Of a stretch of DNA of 11,667 bases, positions 6,304-11,667 are shown one piece after another. A program made the position numbers and the translations under genes. The DNA is from Fidelibacterota bacterium (lineage in GTDB: Bacteria; Fidelibacterota; Fidelibacteria; Fidelibacterales; Fidelibacteraceae). Position 1 is the first letter of the stretch; each line of letters begins with the position of its first letter. Location of the stretch: NCBI GenBank assembly GCA_030620575.1, contig JAUXEL010000042.1, positions 1 to 11,667 on the forward strand. The letters run 5' to 3'. The notes under the pieces were generated by a model. That model saw nothing but the letters and a program-made list of their open reading frames with translations, made no database searches and was not told where the DNA came from.

Positions 6304-8093
6304 CGTCGGGCCTCCATTTCTTTCCACTCTTTAATGATCTTATTTAATATTTCTTCAACCATGAAAGGGGCTCCTCCGGCTTTTGCGAATGGAACCACCT
6401 TTACTCCATACTGGCTAAAACGAAGAAATCCGCGCAGGTATCGTCTAAATTGACCGGCATAGGACATTTCTGCAATAATAACCCGGTCTTTATTTTTAAT
6501 AAATTCTTTAAACGGTTCGATCAGGAAGGGGTAAATAATTTGTGGAATGATTGCACCGACTGACATACCCATCGCATTTGCTTTAAGTACAGCTTCTTTA
6601 ACCGCTCCCTTAGTGGATCCCCAGGCTATAATACCCAATTTTGCATCTTTTGGACCGTAAAAACGTTCGAAGCGAAATTCTTCCTTAATATATTCAAACT
6701 TCTTCCAACGTTTTTCAGTCATCTTGGCATGGTTGGCAGCATCACCTCTTGGCGAACCTTTTTCATCATGTTCGATACCGGAGCCAAGGTATTCTCCACC
6801 CTTAATTCCCAGATAGGACATAGGGGAAACACCTGTTTCTGTTATTTTAAATCGATGATAATCTTTCAAATCTTCTGCGGAAGGCGTATCACGATGATAA
6901 ATTTTCCGGAATCCTACTTTGGAACCTCTCATAGATTCAGGATTGATCGATTCTTTTCGGTGACCGATAAACTGATCAGATAATACAATGACCGGACATT
7001 GATACTTTTCCGCAATGTAAAATGCCAACACGGTAGAATCAAAACAGTCCTCTACATCACAAGGAGCAATTACCACCCGGGGTGAATCACCATGTCCGCC
7101 CCATATTGCCTGCATGAGATCTGCCTGCTCTGTTTTGGTTGGCAGACCGGTAGATGGTCCCCCGCGTTGAACATTGATTATCACAACAGGAAGTTCTGCC
7201 ATTGAGGCAAGTCCAATACCTTCACTCATCAGGGAAATACCGGGTCCCGAGGTTGCCGTCATGGCTTTTTTACCCGCAAAGGATGCACCTAAAATTGCAT
7301 TGATGGATGCCAACTCATCCTCCATCTGCATGGCTATACCGTCCCGTTGAGGCAAATAACGTGAAATCCATTCCATGATCTCTGTGGAAGGAGTAATGGG
7401 ATATCCGGCATAATAATCTAAACCGGCATATATCGCGCCCAGCGCAACTGCTTCATTTCCCTGCATAACCAAACGGGGTTCGCGATGTTGATATTCAAAT
7501 GTAAGCGGGTCATTTTTTACTACCTGCGTTTTAACATATTCTACCCCGGCAACCATAGCTTTTATATTGCTCTCGATAATTTCAGGAGTTTTATATTTAA
7601 ATTTTTTCTTGATGGATTTACTCAATGCTTCTCTGGGCAGTGAAAATATCTCTGAAATTGCCCCAAGCATGACAATATTCTTGGCCTGATGTGTTCCCGC
7701 GTGCTCTTCTGCAAGTTTTGCGAAAGGAATTTTATACCAAAATTCACGTTGAGATTCCGTTAAAGGTATCTCTTCATCCGGCATCGGATCATCTGTGTCA
7801 CTCACAATAATAACTTTTTCTTCCAGCTGCAGCTCCGATTTAAATCGAAGAAAATTCTTCCAGCTGAGAACGACTAAAACATCAATACGGTCTCCCTGTG
7901 ACTGTACAGGCAGATCACTTACGCGGACACGAATAGAGCTCTCTCCACCACGAATCTGTGCGCCAACACTTTTCAGCATAAAGACAAAAAGTCCCTCACT
8001 GGATGCTGCGTTCACAAGAATCTCACCGGCAGAAATAATGCCTTCGCCTCCGGATCCTGCAATACCGATCACGATATTTTTGTTGTTTAACAT
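6300..8093 (-). CDS. korA: 2-oxoglutarate:ferredoxin oxidoreductase, fused gamma-alpha subunit
   Basis: This 597-residue protein is the usual fused form. An N-terminal gamma domain (about residues 7-185; GIAGSGGEGIISAGEIL, then RGGESSIRVR) is joined to an alpha (pyrimidine-binding) domain (about 208-590). The alpha domain shows YYAGYPITPSTEIME (227-241), MEDELASINAILGASFAG, ATSGPGISLMSEGIG, GGPSTGLPTKTEQ (311-323) and HGD (334-336). With KorB it oxidatively decarboxylates 2-oxoglutarate to succinyl-CoA and reduces ferredoxin, or runs in reverse in the reductive TCA direction. No ferredoxin-like delta chain is encoded nearby, as is normal for this two-subunit class. The ATG at 8093 has AAAGGG about ten bases upstream. 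It is the first gene of the kor-fum run and has a 338-bp structured upstream region. Confidence 0.94.
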   Translation of the reverse strand: MLNNKNIVIGIAGSGGEGIISAGEILVNAASSEGLFVFMLKSVGAQIRGGESSIRVRVSDLPVQSQGDRIDVLVVLSWKNFLRFKSELQLEEKVIIVSDTDDPMPDEEIPLTESQREFWYKIPFAKLAEEHAGTHQAKNIVMLGAISEIFSLPREALSKSIKKKFKYKTPEIIESNIKAMVAGVEYVKTQVVKNDPLTFEYQHREPRLVMQGNEAVALGAIYAGLDYYAGYPITPSTEIMEWISRYLPQRDGIAMQMEDELASINAILGASFAGKKAMTATSGPGISLMSEGIGLASMAELPVVIINVQRGGPSTGLPTKTEQADLMQAIWGGHGDSPRVVIAPCDVEDCFDSTVLAFYIAEKYQCPVIVLSDQFIGHRKESINPESMRGSKVGFRKIYHRDTPSAEDLKDYHRFKITETGVSPMSYLGIKGGEYLGSGIEHDEKGSPRGDAANHAKMTEKRWKKFEYIKEEFRFERFYGPKDAKLGIIAWGSTKGAVKEAVLKANAMGMSVGAIIPQIIYPFLIEPFKEFIKNKDRVIIAEMSYAGQFRRYLRGFLRFSQYGVKVVPFAKAGGAPFMVEEILNKIIKEWKEMEARR

Positions 8094-8148
8094 GTTTTTC
8101 TTACCCTTTATTTATTAAAAAATGTTATTTTTTCTATATAAACACGAA

Positions 8149-8165
8149 AACGCTGTGACAGCGTT
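8149..8165 (-). promoter_or_regulatory. Perfect 7-bp inverted repeat in the korA leader
   Basis: AACGCTG (8149-8155), spacer TGA, CAGCGTT (8159-8165) is a perfect dyad 56-72 bp before the korA ATG. On the transcribed (minus) strand the hairpin is followed directly by TTTTCGTGTTT. It therefore resembles a weak intrinsic terminator or attenuator. A regulator-binding operator is the other reading. Confidence 0.45.
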
Positions 8166-8223
8166 ACATATTACATCCCCTAATTTCATTATTTACATCC
8201 ACTTGAATCAATTAATTATATGT

Positions 8224-8256
8224 GGTTAATTAACCCCGTTCAAACAACGTTTAAAC
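8224..8256. promoter_or_regulatory. Two adjacent dyads near the presumed korA transcription start
   Basis: GGTTAATTAACC (8224-8235) is a perfect 12-bp palindrome. Immediately beside it GTTCAAAC (8238-8245), spacer AAC, GTTTAAAC (8249-8256) forms an inverted repeat with one mismatch. The right arm is itself a palindrome, so the element also reads as a direct repeat. They lie just downstream of the TTGACA box, a common position for repressor operators. The region is AT-rich, so chance is a real alternative. Confidence 0.4.
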
Positions 8257-8257
8257 T

Positions 8258-8283
8258 TACCCTTATTCTCTCTTAAATGTCAA
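8258..8283 (-). promoter_or_regulatory. Candidate korA promoter
   Basis: On the minus strand a perfect TTGACA lies at 8283-8278. It is followed about 18 bases later by TAAGTTTA, a poor match to TATAAT but close to the TAnnTTTG -7 element known from Bacteroidetes sigma factors. It is correctly placed to drive korA-korB-fumA-fumB, with a leader of roughly 150 nt. Confidence 0.35.
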
Positions 8284-8330
8284 CTAAGATTTGTGTTTTT
8301 TTCTAAGAAAAGTTGTTTTTTTGAAGGACC

Positions 8331-8369
8331 TCACACAAAGGCACGAAGGATACAAAGACACCAAGAACA
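8331..8369. repeat. Degenerate CACAAAG-type 9-bp repeat
   Basis: The stretch reads as about four imperfect 9-base units of the type ACAAAGGCA (ACAAAGGCA, CGAAGGATA, CAAAGACAC, CAAGAACAA). On the other strand it gives CTTGGTGTCTTTG followed by CTTTGTGTGAGG. Similar CTTTGTG-type strings are, from general knowledge, common intergenic repeats in many environmental bacteria. No coding function is seen. Confidence 0.5.
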
Positions 8370-8386
8370 ATTAGGTCAAGTATTCT

Positions 8387-8402
8387 GAGATCAAACAATC
8401 TC
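8387..8402 (-). terminator. Small hairpin after the lysozyme-like gene
   Basis: GAGAT (8387-8391), loop CAAACA, ATCTC (8398-8402) forms a 5-bp stem beginning 29 bp past the stop of the gene ending at 8432. No T-run follows on the transcribed strand, so it is only a weak candidate for the end of that transcript. Confidence 0.2.
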
Positions 8403-8431
8403 TTGTCTCTTGGATATTGTCTTTTGAATCT

Positions 8432-9061
8432 TTAGAACAGCTTGTAAATCATTAAAGTCTCTTCACCGAATCTGTTCGGCTTTGGATCAGCATGAGGTTT
8501 TAATGGTTCCCCCGTCTCCCTACTAAACATCCCATAAGAAAAAATCGTAGCAATGATATCGATTCTGTCATCGATTGAATATCCCCTACTCTCCCAATAG
8601 TTTTGAATAATCCTCATATAGGCGGACGCATAGAGAAGGTTTGTTTTATCATCTTCAAGTTTATCAATGATCTCTTGAGGTGATTGGCTGATTGGGAGAA
8701 TGTCTTTGTATTTCACATCAGGATAAAACTCCGAGGTACTGTCGGTCAATTGGCATTCGATCCAATAAGCCGTTTTCATCTTTACTTGGCAAAATCCAAT
8801 CGAACTGTTCTGGCCTTTCTTAGCCAGATAGTCGTCAAAATACTCATCCTGCCAGTTGTAGTTGTTCGTTCTTTCTACGTAGATAATAGCTTTGAGCTTT
8901 ATCGGATCAATATCAAAGATTTCAGAGGCATAATCAATATTTGCTGATTGCTCACCTAATTTGATCAGCGTCGAATCCGGATGCGCGGCGAAAAGAAAAC
9001 TTATGGCTAATAAAAAACAGGCGAAGATTTTACCTCCGCCTGTTGTTTGATTATTCATCAT
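8432..9061 (-). CDS. Secreted lysozyme/lytic-transglycosylase-like protein
   Basis: The protein has 209 residues. The N-terminus carries a lysine and then a hydrophobic run (about 12-25, FACFLLAISFLFAA) ending before HPD, a likely Sec signal peptide. The mature part looks like a soluble lysozyme-fold domain. AIIYVERTNNYNW (about 58-70) places a glutamate (Glu63) where SLT-type enzymes have their catalytic Glu. NSSIGFCQVKMKTAYW (85-100) resembles the usual S-x-G-x-x-Q-x-x-x-x-T-A motif, NLLYASAYM (141-149) the N..AG..YL motif, and ATIFSYGMF (171-179) the final helix. Peptidoglycan cleavage in the periplasm is therefore inferred. The first of two tandem ATG codons overlaps the upstream surface-protein stop as ATGA, so the two are probably co-translated. 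I do not recognise a named family member. Confidence 0.6.
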   Translation of the reverse strand: MMNNQTTGGGKIFACFLLAISFLFAAHPDSTLIKLGEQSANIDYASEIFDIDPIKLKAIIYVERTNNYNWQDEYFDDYLAKKGQNSSIGFCQVKMKTAYWIECQLTDSTSEFYPDVKYKDILPISQSPQEIIDKLEDDKTNLLYASAYMRIIQNYWESRGYSIDDRIDIIATIFSYGMFSRETGEPLKPHADPKPNRFGEETLMIYKLF

Positions 9062-10668
9062 TTAAGTAAAGTTACTTTCTGATAGTCTACAAAAGAGTTA
9101 CTACCATCCTGAGCTTCGGCAACGAAGCGAATCAGGTAAATTCCACTCGATACATTAGATCCATCCCAAGTAATGCTATGTGTTCCGGCATTCTGATCAA
9201 AGTTAAAGCTCTTGACAATATTACCTGACAGATCAAAGATACTGCATTCTACCTTCGATTGTACCGGTAACGCGTATTCGAGTGTTGTTTGCGGATTGAA
9301 GGGGTTTGGAAATGCTGCATTAAGTGCATATTCTTTAGGAAGTATCTCATTAATATCTGTTGATACTAATTGAGCTTTTTCTGTAGCACTTTTCTTACTG
9401 TAATACTCTATTGGATCAATAACATCATCACCCATCAGAAGATGTGATTCATAGGTTATATCTTCGTCCGGATAAACTTCATCCATTTGGTTAAGGATTT
9501 CCCTGGCCAGTTCCATATCTTCCTCCTCGTGGAAGTAATACATGAACTGTTGGTGCATAGCATACTTACCCATATAGGTGTCTTTATGCTCTTTGTAGAC
9601 CTTGTCCATACGCTTAACGTCTTTTTCAAGTCCTGCGAGCAATAGCATAGCATTTGCTTCCAAAAACTTATTGCTTTTACTATCCTCGAAAGTCTTCAAA
9701 TATGTTTTGAACATATCCTTATCAATATCCTTTTTGATCTTATCATTTTTGGATATCTGATAGATCATATCCAAAGCAGTAAAGGCTTCCGGTGCATAGG
9801 GATTTTCAAAGATGATGTCTTTGCATAAATCTGCAACGCCGTTAGCTTCACCTAAACTGACGAGATACCTTAAAAAACTCAACTTTTTACCCAAATCCCA
9901 GTGTTCGTTATAGTACTGTGTAAGATCTTCTGAAATCTCTTCACTTCCACCAGAAATAGTACTTGCTAACATAAATCGTTGATCAAAGAGATTTCCCTCT
10001 GGAATTGGTACAAGAGGACTAAATTGTGGTTCAGATGTAAGCCACGGAGTGTAATCAACACTTCCATAGAATAAAGAGGATGAAGGAGAGGAAGATCCCC
10101 ACCAACAGTGTTCCGCACTCACTGTGCAATTTGTTTCTGCACGAACAAGATAATCATCAACATAACCATAATCAAATTTATTATTTCCATAATCATTAGT
10201 GCAACTTGAAAAACCTAGTACAGGATTTGAACTATTTGAGGCATGAACGGCAATACTAACAAATGAGCCTTCGAAGGTGTTATTACCATTTCCATTGTTA
10301 ATATCAGCCAATGTCGGAGATGAGTTACTGTAACAATATAACCCCTTAGCTGAAACATCGCGATTAATTATATTATCTCTTAATTCGGGAGATGAACCAT
10401 TCGTTGCCCAAATACCATAATCAGCTGAAATAGTATTATTTTCAAGTTCAGGATCAGCATTATAGCAATAAATACCATAGGTACAACCAGAGATATCACA
10501 ATTATCAATAGTACGGCTTGTTCCGTTTTCATAAACGCCATAGGTTCCATCAGTTATTGAACAATTCGTTAAACTTCCTGTGCTACCACTATAGTATTTA
10601 ACCCCTCCCCCAAGAGTTTGAGCCGCTTTTTGAGAAAGTTGCTCCATTAGCTGTAAGATTGCCTCCAC
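9058..10668 (-). CDS. Surface protein, 3' part: beta-helix, helical region and type IX sorting domain
   Basis: This 536-codon open frame is almost certainly the continuation of the gene to its right. Its GTG start and first about 22 residues are an out-of-frame reading of the upstream part, and the genuine sequence begins around V23 (position 10602). Residues 23-215 are a right-handed parallel beta-helix with PbH1-like turns (NCSITDGTYGVY, NCDISGCTYGIY, NNTISADYGIW, DNIINRD). It closes with HCWWGSSSP and the cap DYTPWL. Residues about 243-410 are helical and TPR-like. Residues 444-536 are the type IX sorting domain: AFPNPFNPQTT, SIFDLSGNIVKSF, THSITWDGSNVSSGIY. The product would be exported to the cell surface or medium in a T9SS-bearing bacterium. 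Its biochemical function is unknown, and polysaccharide or protein binding is a guess. Cysteines recur in the beta-helix turns. Confidence 0.8.
   Translation of the reverse strand: MEAILQLMEQLSQKAAQTLGGGVKYYSGSTGSLTNCSITDGTYGVYENGTSRTIDNCDISGCTYGIYCYNADPELENNTISADYGIWATNGSSPELRDNIINRDVSAKGLYCYSNSSPTLADINNGNGNNTFEGSFVSIAVHASNSSNPVLGFSSCTNDYGNNKFDYGYVDDYLVRAETNCTVSAEHCWWGSSSPSSSLFYGSVDYTPWLTSEPQFSPLVPIPEGNLFDQRFMLASTISGGSEEISEDLTQYYNEHWDLGKKLSFLRYLVSLGEANGVADLCKDIIFENPYAPEAFTALDMIYQISKNDKIKKDIDKDMFKTYLKTFEDSKSNKFLEANAMLLLAGLEKDVKRMDKVYKEHKDTYMGKYAMHQQFMYYFHEEEDMELAREILNQMDEVYPDEDITYESHLLMGDDVIDPIEYYSKKSATEKAQLVSTDINEILPKEYALNAAFPNPFNPQTTLEYALPVQSKVECSIFDLSGNIVKSFNFDQNAGTHSITWDGSNVSSGIYLIRFVAEAQDGSNSFVDYQKVTLLK
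9061..9339 (-). other. Type IX secretion (Por) C-terminal sorting domain
   Basis: The last about 93 residues of the surface protein show three conserved blocks: PNPFNP near the start, FDLSGNIV in the middle and WDG..SSGIYLIRF before the end. These are typical of type A T9SS targeting domains, which are cleaved or used as an attachment signal at the outer membrane. The T9SS machinery itself is not in this window. Confidence 0.85.
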
Positions 10669-11667
10669 TTTGTACTTCCAGGTATTTTCCAGAAGTAAAT
10701 TTTAACTCACTGCCGTTCTTTGGGATCAATGTTTCATTTGACCCTACAATTACGTTATTTGATGAAGTGCATACATCATCAACATAAACTGTATATGAAG
10801 AAGCAAGCGCTGAATTTATGTCTGAATATATGCCTGTTACTCCTGAAACTGATGATCGTCTAATATCCGGATCCAACGTTGCTCCAGATGTTATGATCAT
10901 TGATCCGGCAATACTAGTATTTGATGCTAATTGCACATATGCATCTGTCTGAATTCTAAATTCTTTCCCTATAGGTATTAATTCAGCTGTATTTAAGTTT
11001 AACGTGTCACTTACAAAAATCTTATTGCCGTAGCCGGCATTAGCTGCAGTAAATGCTGATGATAATGAAGGATAATATCCATAAGTTGTGCTAACATTCA
11101 CCAATAAAATATTAGGATATAATGTAGCACTTTGATCAACTGTTATACCCCCACTGCCTTTTATAATCTTATATGTTTTCATGTCAACTTTTGCATCGGG
11201 TTCAATTGATAATATTTTTCCGCTTCCTACTGTAATATCTGTTGTGAGTTCAGTTGAGTTTTTCACCTCTATCTCATCTCCACTGACTGCACTACTTAAA
11301 GCAGATGATATCGTTGGATATAAACCCTTTACTACTCCTGATTCTTTAACACAAATATATGGATTAATTTCTGCTCCATTTGTAATAGTTATTGTTCCTC
11401 CAGAAGTAGTAATTGAATTAGAATTAAGATTTATAACTGTACTTGATAAGAAATCTAAAGATTTCCCTGATTCCAATTCAATATCTTGAGTTAATGTACC
11501 ACCATAGTTTTCTAAAGTATATTTTAAAGCTTCGTATGCATTGACGCGGCCATAACCATCCCAATTAGTGCTTCCGTAATCGGTTGCCGATAATTTAATA
11601 ATATTTTGTACTTGCGGATTGGGATTAGATCCAATAGGACGTGCCTCCAAATCCGGGTTAAGTGGTA
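10598..11667 (-). CDS. Surface protein, 5' part (partial): S8-like end and 82-residue repeats, frame broken
   Basis: The frame is open through the right edge, so the true start lies outside. The TTG at 11650 is not a real start, because PLNPD precedes it in frame. The first visible segment (NPDLEARPIG, QNIIKLSATDYG, NWDGYGRVNAYEAL) matches the end of subtilisin-like S8 proteases, where a final helix precedes a W-D-x-x-G-x-G-x-V-N-A-x-x-A-L motif. No catalytic residue is in view. Next come about 3.5 tandem repeats of about 82 residues, rich in Ser, Thr, Gly and Ile and predicted to be beta-strand. The frame ends at TAA 10600-10598 right after SNSWGRG. Removing one G from the G5 run restores SNSWGGVKYY and joins it to the beta-helix of the next frame. 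I read the two as one broken gene or one sequence error. Confidence 0.75.
   Translation of the reverse strand, partial: PLNPDLEARPIGSNPNPQVQNIIKLSATDYGSTNWDGYGRVNAYEALKYTLENYGGTLTQDIELESGKSLDFLSSTVINLNSNSITTSGGTITITNGAEINPYICVKESGVVKGLYPTISSALSSAVSGDEIEVKNSTELTTDITVGSGKILSIEPDAKVDMKTYKIIKGSGGITVDQSATLYPNILLVNVSTTYGYYPSLSSAFTAANAGYGNKIFVSDTLNLNTAELIPIGKEFRIQTDAYVQLASNTSIAGSMIITSGATLDPDIRRSSVSGVTGIYSDINSALASSYTVYVDDVCTSSNNVIVGSNETLIPKNGSELKFTSGKYLEVQSGGNLTANGATFSKSGSNSWGRG
10602..10611 (-). other. Frame break at a G5-A-G4 tract
   Basis: The minus strand reads TTGGGGGAGGGGTTAAA. In the upstream frame this is W-G-R-G-stop. With a single G fewer it is W-G-G-V-K-Y-Y, continuing directly into the downstream beta-helix frame. 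The overlapping open frames (10598-10668) and the continuous domain logic support a one-base insertion in a homopolymer. The cause could be a sequencing or assembly error, a true mutation, or a slippery tract that switches expression. Confidence 0.8.
10646..11500 (-). repeat. About 3.5 tandem repeats of about 82 residues within the surface protein
   Basis: Unit A is at 11377-11132, unit B at 11131-10886 and unit C at 10885-10646, with a half unit before A at about 11500-11378. Each full unit starts with a [G/S]A-x-[I/L]-x-P-x-I pattern (GAEINPYI, SATLYPNI, GATLDPDI). It then has a G-x-Y-[P/S] turn followed by SSA or NSA (LYPTISSAL, YYPSLSSAF, IYSDINSAL). It ends with a strand-rich half (VGSGKILSI, PIGKEFRI, VGSNETLIP). 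Divergence between units is high at the DNA level, so this is an old protein-level repeat. Confidence 0.75.

Larger units (their letters stand above)
8094..8431. other. 338-bp spacer upstream of korA
   Basis: I see no credible gene here. The right third holds a CACAAAG-type repeat and a small hairpin beyond the lysozyme-like gene. The left two thirds form the probable korA promoter and leader, with a TTGACA box and several dyads that are listed separately. Confidence 0.6.

Noticed and set aside
9456..9653. 65-codon minus-strand frame inside the surface gene
   Set aside because: It is an alternative frame of the helical region, with no independent features.
10646..11500. Possible recent DNA-level duplication in the surface gene
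   Set aside because: The units match at the protein pattern level but are well diverged in bases, so they are old repeats.

Overview
The window is 11.7 kb of a moderately AT-rich bacterial chromosome in which every convincing gene lies on the minus strand, so transcription runs from the right edge to the left. The best taxonomic clue is the C-terminal domain of the large surface protein at the right. It has an FPNPFNPQTT motif, an FDLSGNIVK strand and a WDG..SSGIY strand. This is the type IX secretion (Por) sorting domain found throughout the Fibrobacteres-Chlorobi-Bacteroidetes supergroup and its relatives (Marinimicrobia, Ignavibacteria, Caldithrix, KSB1-type lineages). Ferredoxin-dependent 2-oxoacid oxidoreductase and an Fe-S class I fumarase suggest an anaerobe or microaerophile. 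The exact phylum is inference.

Right part (8.4-11.7 kb): the 3' portion of a large secreted protein. In order it has the C-terminal end of a probable subtilisin-like (S8) domain, about 3.5 tandem repeats of about 82 residues, a right-handed parallel beta-helix, an alpha-helical TPR-like stretch and the type IX sorting domain. The reading frame is broken in the middle by what looks like one extra G in a G5 run (10607-10611). A small secreted lysozyme/lytic-transglycosylase-like gene follows, coupled through an ATGA overlap.

Middle part (3.9-8.4 kb): after a 338-bp spacer carrying a CACAAAG-type repeat, a candidate promoter and several dyads, there is a probable operon korA-korB-fumA-fumB. It encodes 2-oxoglutarate:ferredoxin oxidoreductase (gamma-alpha fusion plus beta) and two-subunit class I fumarase. 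These enzymes belong to the TCA cycle or its reductive branch. A hairpin lies between the two fumarase genes.

Left part (1-3.9 kb): a 420-bp non-coding spacer contains a cluster of small hairpin/T-run repeats, a C-rich dispersed-repeat-like hairpin and a 30-bp interrupted palindrome. A tightly packed cluster follows: mnmA (tRNA 2-thiouridylase), panB, panC, panD (pantothenate synthesis) and the start of glmU (UDP-GlcNAc synthesis), which runs off the left edge. Pantothenate is the precursor of CoA, the co-substrate of the neighbouring oxidoreductase. That makes the neighbourhood metabolically coherent, although no regulatory link is shown.

I found no CRISPR array, tRNA, rRNA, insertion sequence or defence system. 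The core genes are ordinary housekeeping genes. The less ordinary material is the frameshifted repeat-rich surface protein and the structured intergenic spacers.
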